This document shows positions 21,939 to 33,924 of a DNA stretch of 64,000 nt, piece after piece (position 1 is the first letter of the stretch; each line of letters begins with the position of its first letter). The notes beneath the pieces are model-generated. The model was not told the DNA's origin, did not search any database, and was given only the letters and a program-made list of their open reading frames with translations. Origin of the DNA: Anthoceros angustus (Eukaryota; Streptophyta; Anthocerotopsida; Anthocerotales; Anthocerotaceae); the NCBI GenBank assembly GCA_010909165.1, contig MU008160.1, forward strand, positions 1,054,001 through 1,118,000, given 5' to 3'. Position numbers and translations under genes: made by a program.

Positions 21939-24900
21939 TCACCCATGTCTGGTTATGCCAGCAGAGAACGCAGCTTCATACTCCCTCAGGGAAAGAGATC
22001 GGTCTGCTCTGACCTGCAAGAAGGTGACAAGGCACTTTAATGAGGATTGCGCCAAAATGAGAAGGATGATGCGCAAATCCTGTGGCACTTCAAGTTGGAG
22101 TTTACCTGGAGACGATGGAGGAGGTACATGAGGAAGAGATGGACGAAGATCTGATAACAGTGAACAAGCATCAGTTAGAGACACATGGTCGACATACTCC
22201 TCAATGATTCCAGATATTGGTTCCCTTCTTACCACATAAAACACTACAGCCAGACGGGCAAAAGGTCGCCTCCAGAGAAACCGTCCAGCTGTAACGGCTC
22301 CAATGTCTATAAACTTGGCCGCCGTCTAATGCAAGGTAATACACGGATATTTAATTAAAACAGACCTCAAAGAAAAGCAATGCAGACCCTACTCATGGAA
22401 AATGGCTTACCTGTATACTGGGGCCGAGCCTTCTCTGATGCAGGCCAAACAAACTGCAAACAATCAAGAGACCACGATCACACTCCTGCTGCAGATTTGC
22501 ACGCTTTAGGTCCTTTCACTTCACATTATGACAGGAAAACTTACTCGAATGACCTCAGAGCATGATCATCGTCATCACCAAAAGGCATAGCTTGTCGCAG
22601 GCTCTTACTCCTCTCTACCTCCGCCTGCAGGTAAGGAGTTGAGGCCCGGCCCTGGGCAGCAGATGTAAACTTTAAATGGACTGAAAACGCTAGAGAATCT
22701 CAAAAGGCTCTACCTTAGCCTCCCTAACACGCCTCGACTCTTTCTCCAGCTGAAGCACTGCTGCTGCTTTCTCAGTAGCCATTTGTTCCAACTGAGTCTG
22801 CTTCAGGTACTGCAGTGTTTGGCAAGAACTATTAGTTTCTTCTTTGCCTCCCATGATTTGTCAGACTTGTACAAACTGGAACTCTGCTGATAGCTGAGCA
22901 TAATGGACGGTTTATTTCCAGACCAGCAGTTCAGTCAGCTCCCGAAAGCGTTTCTCCAGCTCTGTATTAGCCTGAAACACCGAACACCCGTATTTAAGCC
23001 ACTTACTGTGTCTTACTTCTCTCACAGGACCATATCATAAGAGGCAGCCACACTAGTCACCTGTAATGATGAGCGTTCCATGTCCTGCTTTGTGCTCGCC
23101 AATTCAACTCGAAGCTTTTGAGTCTCTGCCTACAATCCACAAAACACCAACTCAGTTTTCAGGAAAGAATTCCAGAAGTAACCATGAGGTCCAAGGCTCC
23201 TGGTAACCTATCTTCTAGCAAGGCTCTGAAGCTAGCGAGCAACTGGACAACTGAGAGATGCATATCAACCACCAAAAAGCATGCTTGAAAACTGCCGTAC
23301 GGAAGGACCTTTACCTCCATAGCTAAAAGTTTGCTCTCAGCTTCACGTTGAGCCTGTCTTGCCCGTTCCGCCTCCTCTCTCCAGGCCTGTGACAGGGATG
23401 CCTCACTGTAAACATACAGGAAGTAATATGGATGCCACAACATGACTAAAACGCCAACATACTTGTACGTTTGAAGCAGCATCCTCAGACGGGCGCTTCT
23501 GTTCCCTTCGGTACCTGGCTTCCATTTCCTGCAGCTCTTGATTCAATGTGGCACAATCAACCTACCCAAAGGAACACAAATCATGAGTAGGTTGTTCAAA
23601 GAGGACAGCAACTTGAGAACCTTTCCCAAGATACATAAAAATAGAAAGTCCAGAAAGAGCCCTCACTTCAAGCATGGTTTTTTGCTGCTCCAGGTCAGCA
23701 ACTCTTTGTCCGCGTTCTTCCACTGTTCTCTGGCAACAAAACGAGTCCACCACGACAAGGCTGTCAACCGGAAGGACCAGCAGAGATTTGCCAAGAGGGC
23801 AGCCAATGCCTGAGAGAGTCCAGGACACTGCCACTAAACACAGTAAGACCAAATGCAGGTACCTGCATCCTCATCAAGGCCACAGTGTTTTCTGCCATTT
23901 GCTGCTCTAACTCTGTTTCCCTTTCCACAGCAGCCTGGGAAAACCACTCCAACTTTAACAATTCATGAAACTTGAAGATTGGCGTAGAAAAAGTCTACAA
24001 GAAAGCTGATCAAGATGCTTTTATTTATACCCTCCGTGTGGCATTATGGGCAAGATGCTCCTCTTCTGCCCGGCGTTCAGCTAAAACCAATTCCTCGCGA
24101 AGGGCCTGTGAAGCGACAGCAATGGATATCAATTACCATCCACCAAACCTGTGTCGACTGTGCCAAATAGAACCGAAAGAGGCTTCACCTGAACCATTCT
24201 ACTCTCTGTCATGTCGCGATGTTTGGAAACTGCATCGGTGTTTGCCTGCAGCACCCCAAATGTGAGATGTATGACACTAAGCTTCAGAATAAGTTCCAAG
24301 TACACGTATGCAACATAGCATCTGCATTGCCGCCTTGAACTAGACAGGATCCTACATACAGCATGAAAATCTCAAGACGTGCTACGAAAACCACACTGTT
24401 CATCAAAAAATGCATTTATCACTAGTATGCAATACATCCACCTCGTCATCAGAAACACTGAGAACTAGCCATAATACCTGCAGGGTGGCAAGTTTCCCTT
24501 CCGCTAAAGAGGCCTGGCGCTTGATTGCATCAAACGAGATCCTAAGGGCCTCAATCTCTGCATTCTTAGAGGCTAAAGCTGCCGACATCTCTGCCTCTAT
24601 GCCAGCTGCTGCAGAATTGGCCGAAAGCAGATCCTGCTGAAGCTGTTTGATAGCAGCCTCGTACAATCCTTTTGCTTCCCTCTGTTTAACCAAACGCCAA
24701 CATACATCTGGCTCTGAGCTGCAATGGTTCCAAGTTAGCTTGTCACCACGGACCTGTACATGCCTTCTTAGGCACTCTGTCCTACGGTAACAAGCAACTC
24801 ACAAATACCAACGCTGTGAGAACTGCTATGAGGAAAAAGCACCTCAGTCCGCAACAGCTCCTCCAATTGGGCATTTTCAGCTTTGTACTCCTGGAGTCGA

Positions 24901-26559
24901 GCTGAGAGCCCAGTGCAGACCTGCGAAGCAGAACAAGCACCTTCAGGAATATGGAGAAGACTTCCACTTCAGACTCTCAAGAATGACAAAATACAAACCT
25001 GTTCTGTCTGCCAGAACAGCTCACTTTTCACCGGGCACACACAATACAAGATACAGAATTTGCAGACACCAGCTTGAACATCAAGATACCTTTGCTAAGC
25101 GTGCTTCCTTTGATGAGCTGGTTGACACACCAGAGGCAAGCAATCCTCTTGCCTGTGCAAAGAAAATGATGAAACAGATCAGCACAAGACTGTCCTGCAT
25201 GACATCCCCAACACAGCAGACCAGGCAAATTCAATCACGCACTTCCTCAAGTTGATCCTCCACTCTTGGAACAGCATCCTGTTTCAGGTCACCATGGGAT
25301 TGAAGGTGTCTGTCGCTGCTTGGTCCTTTTTCGTTTCCAGATTTCTCTTGGCCATCTTCAGAAGCCTCAGGTGCAGAGGTACCTTCCAGAGGCATGTCAA
25401 CTGCAACCGCACTATTGTCCACCTGGACCTCATGTTTTGCCAATTCACACAACTCATTGTACGAGGCCCTTGACAGATCTGGATGTCCAGGAAGTGGGCT
25501 GACTCTTTGAACAGTGTGTTCATCATGAGATGTTGGATCCACTGGCACCACCTCAATCAAATCAAAGTGCTCTCCAGACTCAACGCAAGGGGCCTCTTCA
25601 TTTTCCATTCGCGTCTCCCTTTCCTCTGAGTCTGGCGATGCCAGGGGCTCCTTTTCAACAGAAGTGACCGACAAACCATTGCTAGGAACAACATCTTCCC
25701 TATCCCCAGGCTGTGCAGTTGAAGCAGACCTTGCTACATGATCTCCAGATTTGCTGCCCTTGGGTGCTACACTCTCCTGTTCCTCTGTCTGAAGGCCGCT
25801 GCTGGGACTCACATGCGGTAGCTGGCTTTGAGGAACGTCCTTCGTAACTTCATTTGCAGCAGGCACAACTCTGGCAGCTACTTGGGAGATGGACCCACGG
25901 AAATGAGACGTTTGTGTTCCAATCTGGCCACAGCACCAAGTAAACAGAAACATTAACAGAACAATCCATTTACACTTGGGACTTCCTCTAGCTGAGTGGA
26001 GACAACATTCCTACCCTCTCCCTGCCTGGCGCCTGCCTCCGTGCTGGAACAGGTTCAGCAGCCCCTGTTCATACAAAGGCGGCCACCTCAGCACCACACC
26101 TCAAACTGACACCAACTACTATGCAAACACAATGTGATTAACCTAGGCTACCAAAAATGCTGAAACCGCTTCGGCAGCTCTCCAAAAAACCTCCGACATT
26201 GCAAACCACCAATTCCGTTTCAGCCGCACACGGGGAAAAAAGAGCATGGAGGCCACCAACCTCCAGGAACAGTAATTGCGTCGGCCACCACTTGCTTAGC
26301 TGTCCGATCAACAACCTCAAATAGCTCTACAAATGCGACGACAATCAAAACGATTTAAACCCACGAACGGCCGGCAAACATCTCAACAAAGAACAAGACC
26401 GTTGAACTCTCAGATAGTCGAACCCCCGGAAACGGATCCACAGCCACAACCCTTTCCCCTGCCCCTCCGATCCACACTTTCTCCAATATGCAGCCAATGC
26501 TAGCCCCAGCTGCTGAAAGCCACAAGCTCACCTTCTGCAGCACGCAACCACGAAGCCAT
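21939..26559 (-). CDS. GC1: Golgin-84 homologue (Golgin candidate 1)
   Basis: Golgi-membrane tethering protein: long cytosolic coiled coil with a C-terminal membrane anchor. Exon 1 (26559-26532) encodes MASWLRAAE. Exon 2 (from 26326) continues ELFEVVDRTAKQVVADAITV. A short exon near 26090-26015 gives AAEPVPARRQAPGRER. Exon 4 (25923-25243) is the low-complexity acidic linker ending VEDQLEE. Then come ARGLLASGVSTSSSKEARL, VCTGLSARLQEYKAENAQLE, the 24,680-24,480 exon (ALASKNAEIEALRISF), 24,105-24,045 (ALREELVLAERRAEEEHLAH), AAVERETELEQQMAENTVAL, RTVEERGQRVADLEQQ, AWREEAERARQAQREAE and EVERSKSLRQAMPFGDDDDH. The anchor GAVTAGRFLWRRPFARLAVV...IFVHLFLMYLLHRLQ lies at 22,340-22,090. The last exon (22013-21939) encodes VRADRSLSLREYEAAFSAG. 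Domain order matches Arabidopsis GC1. If the last intron is retained, translation ends at 22037 with a different tail. Confidence 0.92.
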
Positions 26560-27278
26560 GGCCCTGGTACAGGCAGGATCGTCCCAACTTCCCAATTTAA
26601 CACCTCACAGAAAGGCAGCCCCGAATCTCCAATCCATGTCCACTTGCATGTTCTTCTCCAAATCCTCTAGTCTGAGAATCAAACCAACTGGCCGGCAACG
26701 ATTACAATGCTGCAGATCCACGCATTGATGACAAGAAAGCACCGTACTGAGAAATACCAAAAAAAAATGGGCCTCCGTCTTAAGGCTTTTGTACCAGGCA
26801 GCGAGAGCCGTCGGGGACCGACGCGCTTCCCTTTCTGGTCGAATTAATAGGACAACCTGTTGGTGCAGCGTTTGGGTCCCGACTGACCTAATTCTGGAGC
26901 TTCCTGGGATACCATCCAGTCGTGAAAGACAAGTCCTCTAGACCTATAGGTAGCCTACCAGGAATCAGCAATGGGCGTTACGTAGAACGCCGTTTTCCGC
27001 AAGCGAAAGATCCTTCACGAACTCCAGTTCCATGTCGAATGAATGTGGCCATCCATGGTAATTTTCCAGTTTGGCCTAATTACTATAACCGAGGTATAAG
27101 CTATTGCTGCATATAATCTACTGGTTAAAGTTTAGGTGTCTTCTCTCTCTACTTCCTCTCTCTATTGGGATTTAGGGCTTTGCTGCGATTCTGTTTGTCT
27201 TTCGACCGTGAAGGCTTCTGTGTAGGCTTGCGCTGCGCCCGCGCCACCTCTTCCCCGGAATTCGCACGCCTCGTCAAA
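26560..27278. promoter_or_regulatory. Divergent promoter region, golgin-84 / eL30
   Basis: Contains upstream sequences of both genes. Just before the eL30 start are a pyrimidine-rich stretch (27136-27165, 'cttctctctctacttcctct') and 'tttagggctttgct' (27171-27184), which resembles the telo-box/pyrimidine-tract arrangement of plant ribosomal-protein promoters. The match is loose. No gene seen in the interval. Confidence 0.35.
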
Positions 27279-28029
27279 ATGGTGGCCGCGAAGAAGACGG
27301 TGAGTTCTCGGCACCTCTACGATTTTGTGGGAGCTTGTAGATTTCGGCTGAGTGCTAAGGTGCGTTGGATTCTATCTGTGAACTCTGAACAGAAAAAGGC
27401 TCAGGAGAGCATCAACAACAGGCTTGCCCTGGTGATGAAGAGTGGCAAGTTCACGCTCGGCTACAAGACGTGCTTGAAGTCGCTACGTAGCGGAAAGGGT
27501 AATCTGAACACGAAGCCTCTACGTTTCGTATTCTAGGGCTTTAGTCGGCTGTCGTGCTGGTTTGCTCACTTGAGGGATTTTTTTTTTGACAGGGAAGCTT
27601 GTCATCATCTCCAACAACTGTCCGCCGTTGAGAAAATCAGAGATTGAGTACTACGCCATGCTTTCCAAGACTGGCGTGCACCACTACAGCGGCAGTAAGT
27701 GGATTACGGGTTTCAGTTTCTCTTCCTTGCGATTCAGTGCTCTCTTGCTTTCGCATGAATTGTGGGAATGCTTAGCAGCATGTCGCCAGCATCTTAGGCC
27801 TTAAATCTTCTCTTCTGCATCCGTTTACAGATAATGTCGACCTCGGTACAGCCTGCGGGAAGTACTACAGAGTGAGCTGTCTCAGCATTACAGATCCTGG
27901 TATATACTCTCTGGCACACCTTCTTCTGTTAACTTAGTTGCGGAAATCCACGAATCGCCTGCGTACTGACTCATGTTGCCTATGTATGCAGGTGATTCTG
28001 ACATCATCAGGACAATGCCAGCCGAATGA
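27279..28029 (+). CDS. RPL30: 60S ribosomal protein L30 (eL30)
   Basis: Structural protein of the cytosolic large subunit. Five exons with GT-AG introns and continuous phase: 27279-27299 (MVAAKKT), 27393-27498 ([19 protein letters not shown], then [15 protein letters not shown]), 27593-27694 ([20 protein letters not shown]), 27831-27899 ([20 protein letters not shown]) and 27992-28029 ([11 protein letters not shown]-stop). Total 111 residues, the normal family length of about 112. The first intron falls just after the seventh codon. The L7Ae/L30e fold RNA-binding surface lies in the [14 protein letters not shown] and ACGKYYRV segments. No defects seen. Confidence 0.97.
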
Positions 28030-29360
28030 GAGTACAGTAGTTCTGCGATAGGATTCCCCAGTTCTCATCACAAGCATTTCCGATGAGAGCTTACTTTTCT
28101 ACAGAAGTAGAATCGTTGTATGAGGGAGTCATGGCTCAAATGAGATCAAAGTTTCAAGGATTTGCTCACTGTTTGTCGGCGCGCTCACTGGCACGGCTGT
28201 GAGTAAGTTGTAGCAAGCCTCTGTAAGTTTTAGTACAATACTGTCGGCTTAGAGTTTCTTCAGATGGCCCCCTTGGACTCGGTTTCCTCGGAAGGGTGAA
28301 ACAAAAGATTTTGGTATTTCGTGTGATTTGATGTCAAATTCCGAACGTTCGCATGGCAGCAGTCAGGGAATTGTGCGCATCGCCAGCGGAAGGCTTGTCC
28401 GATCGTTGCAGGCCCGCGTGTTGTTTGCAAAAGTTACCGAGTCCAATTATGTCCGGGCGTTGTACTTGTAAAGTTCAATTAGGTCTGCTCGTTGTTTCTA
28501 AGACATTTTTTCTATCACCTCACATTCGTGATTTTTTATTTGTGCTCTTTACTTGTGTTTGTACTTTCGTCCCCTTTTTTTAACAGGGAAACCCGGTTAC
28601 CTGCATTTTTCTCCGCAAGCTCTTATGTGGCTTGTCACTCGGTGCTCTCTACCGTTCGCATCAATTGGTTTTAGTGTTTCTTATTTCCTAGTATTGTTCT
28701 TTATGAGCATGGGGTACTTGAAGAACAAGGAATTATTTTGAGGCTCACATATAAAGTAATGGTTGTCTCAAGATACAGCGGTACGTTTAGGCGTAGAGAC
28801 AGCTAGGCTGCAGTCTCAAGAAGGTCGGTGCATGGGGGACCTATGTAGGGTTGCCCTACACGTAATTATTCCTATAAAATTGAGTAGGCTCAGAATTATA
28901 TAGCCTTGATCACTAGTTTAATGAAACAGGTCTCACTTCGATGGGGCAATTGCTCTATTGCTTTCACCAGGTTTTCTTTTTTGTCTAGCAGTATGCTTTG
29001 CACGGGCTAGCTAGCAAAGTGAGAAGTTTGCCCATTTCCACTGTTGTGTGCTAACGTGTGCCTTTGTGTGATTGTAAATCGTGTTGCAATCCAAGTGAGA
29101 CATCTCAGAATCATATGGGGAGGAAGATGCATATTGTGTTGTGCTGTAACGATGCAACCGGTGCCCTACTCGGTCGATGTCTGGTTAGAGATGTAGAAAG
29201 GGTGGCTACCGTGGTGCGGGTTGCTGACGTAATGAATTGTTGACATGGTTTTTTTTCTTTTGCTCCCCAACGTTGGTACACAATGTTTTGTGATGGACTT
29301 CTGGAAATCCATGATTCCATACTCGTTATGTATGTTGAAAAGCTATTTTGGAACTTCTGT

Positions 29361-29450
29361 TATTGTGTTTTCATTTGCTTCTCAATCCGTTATAGTGTTT
29401 TCATTTGCTTCTCAGTCCGTTACAATGTTTTCATTTGCTTCTCAATTTCA
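29361..29450. repeat. Three 30-bp tandem repeats
   Basis: Units 29361-29390, 29391-29420 and 29421-29450 share the core 'tgttttcatttgcttctca', with variation at both ends ('aatccgttat', 'agtccgttac'). They translate as repeated VFSFASQS in one frame, but the frame is not part of a recognisable gene. Confidence 0.85.
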
Positions 29451-30900
29451 TTGTCCACCTCTCACACACACATTGATCATCTATATTGCATTTCATAACT
29501 TGTCAACATATAAATAACAATTATTAGCTACTAGCACTTTTCATTTAATGATAAAAACATCAACTAAATGAGTATCAGCTTTCCTAGTGGCTCTTATCCC
29601 TCCTCTTGCAGCCTGTACTTCCGGAGAATCTTTGTGGTAACAATGTACACAGTTGTAATTGAATATAACTTCTTCACATGTGAATCTCTAAATACTATTA
29701 ATGTGCATTTCACATCCTTCAATCTTCATCTATCAAAGATTACAAAGAATAGGAGAAGATCATTGCAAGCCTAGCTGTTGTGATGTAGAATCATACTATT
29801 GTTGCTCTTTGCAAAGAAGGAAAAAGTTATCAATTAGATAAAAATCATGCAAAAACGTAGGAAAGATACTATAGACCTTTTAACTTACAGTTGTTTAGCT
29901 AGACCTCGCTAGTATCGCCTACAGGTTGTAGCATTTCTAGATGTCGGTTAGTCGTATGTCCCCAATTTGTTGGATAATCTTCCTTCAAGTATTATTTATT
30001 ACTCTAACTTGGCTTGGCCGATTTTGATCTCCTACTGGCATAAACAATTTCCTCTCTCCCACCACCTACACCAAGAGAGAGTTTAAGAAGAAGAAAAATG
30101 AAGAGTCGAAAACCCGAATGGAAGGGAACAAAGGTTCATGGTATTTATCGACGCATCCTTTGAAGGCGTGTAATGTATTCGTCCTGGTTACATTTAAAAA
30201 TCCATTGAAATAGTGAAGAACATGTTTACAATTAGCTTTTTCCAAGGCTCTTCGTAAACATGTTTGCCTTCCGCAAATCTTCAAAATCGCATTTAAACAC
30301 TCTATCGAGAACAATATTTGCCACATGAGTTTTCAAATTGCTCAATGATCGATCTTGAGGGATTGATCTTCGTTCTAAAGCATATCTTAACATCGTATGA
30401 AAAGATTATAATTACATTACCTACATTTGAAGATATATATGTGTTAGCTCTTCATTGAGCCTGCTTATGATTAATAGATTTTTAATTGAGTTTACCCATA
30501 GAGATAGTAGCTCCTCCATTAAAGATTCTTCTCTAGGTTATTACCAGCCTTTCAATACCAATATATTGGACTTGTTATATTGGTACTTGTAGAGTGAACA
30601 GTTCACAATAATGAAGATAACAAACTCATCAACTTTTTGAGAGTTCGGAAGAGGATACAATAGCTGATTCTCCTTACTCAGATTCCAAAACCAATCACAT
30701 ACTCGAAGATGGCCAGAGTGGTCCTTTACGTGCACCTCAATGTCTTCCAGACGATTTCCCTCTTCCAACAGTTGAAGCAAAAGAGTCAGGATGTGAGTGA
30801 CCGTATGCACCCATGCCTTGGCCAGGTCCGAACAACATATGGATGTTGAAAGTTTCTGGTAAGCCTTAAAAAACGTGATCCATATTAGGCGAGTAGATCT

Positions 30901-31185
30901 TTGACTGCCCCACTAGCGTTTTGCAAAAATAGCGAAAGGAGCAAGACTTTTAAGAGCAAGGAAAGCATTCGCAGATATATGAAAGAAAATTATCCAGCAT
31001 TAGATGTGGATGATTTTCTCTTATCTTTTCAATGGGATGTGCCTATCAAAATTGAAGTTGACGACTCTATTACTAAAGAGAAGACAAAGATAAAGTCAAC
31101 ATCCAATAAAAAGCATCAGCAAGACTTACTTCGTGTGGACTCACTTCTTAATGAATCGACATCAGCAACTTTGAAAAAGTCATAA
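30901..31185 (+). CDS. Unassigned Lys-rich ORF, 94 codons
   Basis: I do not recognise it. It reads MTAPLAFCKNSERSKTFKSK, then ESIRRYMKENYPALDVDDF, followed by a charged Lys/Ser-rich tail. The 'K-F-K-S-K-x-x-I-x-R-Y-M' block faintly recalls the second half of methyl-CpG-binding domains, but the rest of such a domain is absent. No start context, neighbour or splice evidence supports expression. It may be an exon or relic. Confidence 0.2.
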   Translation: MTAPLAFCKNSERSKTFKSKESIRRYMKENYPALDVDDFLLSFQWDVPIKIEVDDSITKEKTKIKSTSNKKHQQDLLRVDSLLNESTSATLKKS

Positions 31186-32161
31186 GAGGAAGACTTGATG
31201 ATACAGATGCGGATTTGAAGCATTTCTCAGGTGCGAAGTTCATGTCAACATCCTCATCTTTAAAGAGTTCGCTTCAAGTGTTCAACCACTATAATGATTT
31301 TGAGAGCAAGAAAACCATGAAAAAACCTAGACAAGTTGCAAAGAAACCTCTTGTATAGTCATCGCCTTCCCAAGAAGTTAGCTTGCCTCTTGTAAGTCTT
31401 GTGCGGGTCGATACAGTGGTGAAGCTGGCATCATACCTTTTTTGCCCTATTTTAAGGAAGCTCATGGCAAAGCCTGTGACCATGGTCTCCGGAGCCGTTT
31501 GTGAAAAGAAATGATCGATCCCTCGTCTCGTCCCTCGATCCCTGATCCCCTCGTCCAGTCTGTTTGAGATAAATATATTGTTAGTTATAAAGAAACCTTA
31601 ACCAAGCATAAATTGACGAAGCAATATGGAAATTAAAAGAAGAAGCATCATAATATGAAAAAGCACCCCCTCCCCCCAATAAAATATAGGTTCTGGCTTC
31701 GTATGTTGCTAGAACCAATGCTTTGTTGAAGATAAGTGGGGTGTATAATGTGTCTTCCAAAGATTAAAGATTGCATTTCAAATGCAATAGATGATAACAC
31801 ACATGCCACATAATACAATGTGTTTGGCTATAAAAAGGATGCGCATAGAAGAATGTCATCACGAAGAGAAATTTATTTCAAAACTGAGTGAAACTTAAGT
31901 GCACACATTTGGAAATGAAGCTTACAATGAATACTAAAATACAAATAGAAGAAATAGGATACATTGGGCATTACATATAGATATTAGAAAAGTATGTGAA
32001 ATTAGTTATAAGGACAAAATATTAGGTAAGAATATAGTTGCCATAAGATAGACGCGGCTAGAGGCTCGTAGGACGGCCGTACGCAAATAATGTGATCGAG
32101 GAAGTCTAGTAGCTGTGTAGGACTAAATTTAACCACCACTTATCATTACTAACTAGCCTGC

Positions 32162-32503
32162 TTAATATAAATAGCGAGCCCTATAGAAAGAAAGCACAAC
32201 GCCCTCTGCAGGACAATGGAATCCCGCTGTCGAAAGAAAGCCACCACAGAGGAAAGGGGAGACCCACTCTGTTTCGTCGAGATCGTGATAGGCTTTAGCA
32301 CAATCCTTAATGAACCGTCCGAAATCCTTGCACATGGCCCCGTGAGTCTCGATGGCGAGGGGGATGAAGGCATGGCCATCCTGCATAGGCGTGTACTTGT
32401 GTACTTCGGATGTCGCGCATCCCTCCGCCGCCGAACCTGGAGGGTTGATGATGACATGCTCACAAACGGCCTCCCGGGCAGATTCCAGTACAACTACATC
32501 CAC
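32162..32503 (-). pseudogene. Retroelement reverse-transcriptase C-terminal relic, copy 2
   Basis: Homologous to 18,720-19,045 at both DNA and protein level. Reads HVIINPPGS, FIPLAIETHGAMCKDFGRFI, KDCAKAYHDLDETEW, and in the neighbouring frame VVAFFRQRDSIVLQRAL. One frame runs 113 codons, so it is less decayed than copy 1. It looks like the tail of a retroelement polymerase, but no upstream polymerase motifs are present. Confidence 0.4.
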
Positions 32504-33379
32504 AACAGAGATTTGAAAGTGGACGCAGTGTAACTAAAGTGTGAAAATAAGAGGCAACGAGTGTTGTAAAATTGAGACAAACTCTTGGCTTGTGTGCAAC
32601 GTGAAGAATAATTAAATGTGAATACAATTTGCATATGAAATCACAATCTCGAACACTAAGAGCAAACATCACAAACACAATCTGTTTACGATGGCAGCAC
32701 AAAACTGCTTACACTACTGAATCTACCAAGCCTTGCTGACTGCACTAGACCAAGAAGAAGGCTTACAAAGTAAAAGTTAAGATGACTCAAAGGAGTACCT
32801 ACATGTGTGCTACGATATTTAACTCCTATTTTGTTCCCCTTGGCCTAATGCCCTCCTAGAGGTTGTTCCCCTTCGTCTCATGGGAAGTTGTTTCTTATAT
32901 GAAGTCTCCTCTTCTCTTCTCTTTTGTGAAATTGAGAGTCCGATTTTCATTTGTTGACAACTCGTCAGTGCCGTTTTGTCGGTCGCGACGTGCGAACGGA
33001 GCTCGGAGTGATAACAGGTTTCAAGGTGAAGGCGGTGGACACGGGTTTATCAACATGTCACCCACGGCGAAAGCTGCGATTTCGCCGGCGCAAGCTGTGA
33101 AGCTGGGTACCCCCGTAAGGGAGGCCTAAGCCTTTAGTTGAGCCACTTCGCACACTTGCCGGGAAGGGCGGAAGGCATTAAGGCTGCAGGTGCGGCAGCC
33201 GTTTGTCCCCTTCTTCTCTCTTCATCAGCAGCCGCGCTGTGGAGTGCAGTGTGCAGCGTGCAGTGTGCCAGTGTCTGCCTACCCGGCCAGCCCGTGCCCG
33301 GTCCGGTCCCCGGTTCCGCGTCCTCCCCCTCCTCCTCCTCCTCGTCCGCAGGCCACTGTGGAAAGACGCGAAGCACGCC

Positions 33380-33407
33380 CTGCTGCTGCTGCTGCTGCTG
33401 CTGCTGC
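33380..33407. repeat. (CTG)9 microsatellite
   Basis: Nine CTG units followed by 'cctctgctcctgcc', in the GC-rich region 520 bp upstream of the kinase start codon, probably in its leader or promoter. A shorter CCT run lies at about 33,326-33,345. Confidence 0.9.
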
Positions 33408-33800
33408 CTCTGCTCCTGCCGTGCAGCAGGCCCCGCGAGTGTACGGCCGCGGCCACGCCAGGGCACGGCACGGCGTCCATTTTCCCCTGCCCTCCCCTAC
33501 CCCCTCCCCTTTACTTCGCATTGCGCATTCCCCAGCTCGTGCCCGATCTGGGACCGCCCCAGGAGCTCCGGCACCAGGATGGCGGCGGCGGCGGCTGCAC
33601 CAGGACGTGAGCAAGAACAGCGTGCATTGCCCAGCAGGTGGAGCTCGCCCCCTCCGCCCCGCCCCGCCCCGGCCATGGGGCCGCCCCAGTGCCGTGTCCT
33701 GGCGCGGAGGTGGAGCTTTAGGTTTGGCGGTGGACGCTGAGGCCAGCCCAATTCGGATGCCCAGCTCGCTGGGGCATTAGGAGAGGCCCAGTGCGTCGTG

Positions 33801-33878
33801 GGTGGTGGGTTTTGTGGGTGGTTGGGTTTTGTGGGTTGTGGGTTGTGGGTTGTGGGTGGTGGGTTTTGTGGGTTGGAG
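33801..33878 (+). promoter_or_regulatory. G-rich (GTGGGTT)n ladder in the kinase leader
   Basis: About nine GGG runs spaced by 3-5 bases (TTGTGGG/GGTGGG units) lie 50-120 bp before the start codon at 33925. The spacing would allow a G-quadruplex on the plus (mRNA) strand. Related 'gttttgtgggttgtgggtc' recurs in the gene's intron at 34,899-34,917. Not a plant telomere repeat (TTTAGGG). Confidence 0.5.
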
Positions 33879-33924
33879 TGTGGAGGAGAGGAGAGGGAGG
33901 GGATGTGAGTCTGAGCTCGGGGAG

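Larger units (their letters stand above)
28030..33924. other. AT-rich gene-free interval
   Basis: Starts with the eL30 3' UTR. No convincing gene follows over nearly 6 kb. It holds a 30-bp triplet repeat (29,361), an unassigned ORF (30,901), a reverse-transcriptase-like relic (32,162) and, from about 33,130, the GC-rich leader of the Raf-like kinase. A G-rich ladder immediately precedes that gene. Other open stretches are short and AT-biased. Confidence 0.55.

Noticed and set aside
33134-33780. Several 100-200-codon frames on both strands upstream of the kinase
   Set aside because: Driven by CTG/CCT repeats and GC richness; composition is simple and none shows a domain.
33801-33878. Telomere-like repeat
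   Set aside because: Units are GTGGGTT/TTGTGGG, not the plant TTTAGGG repeat.
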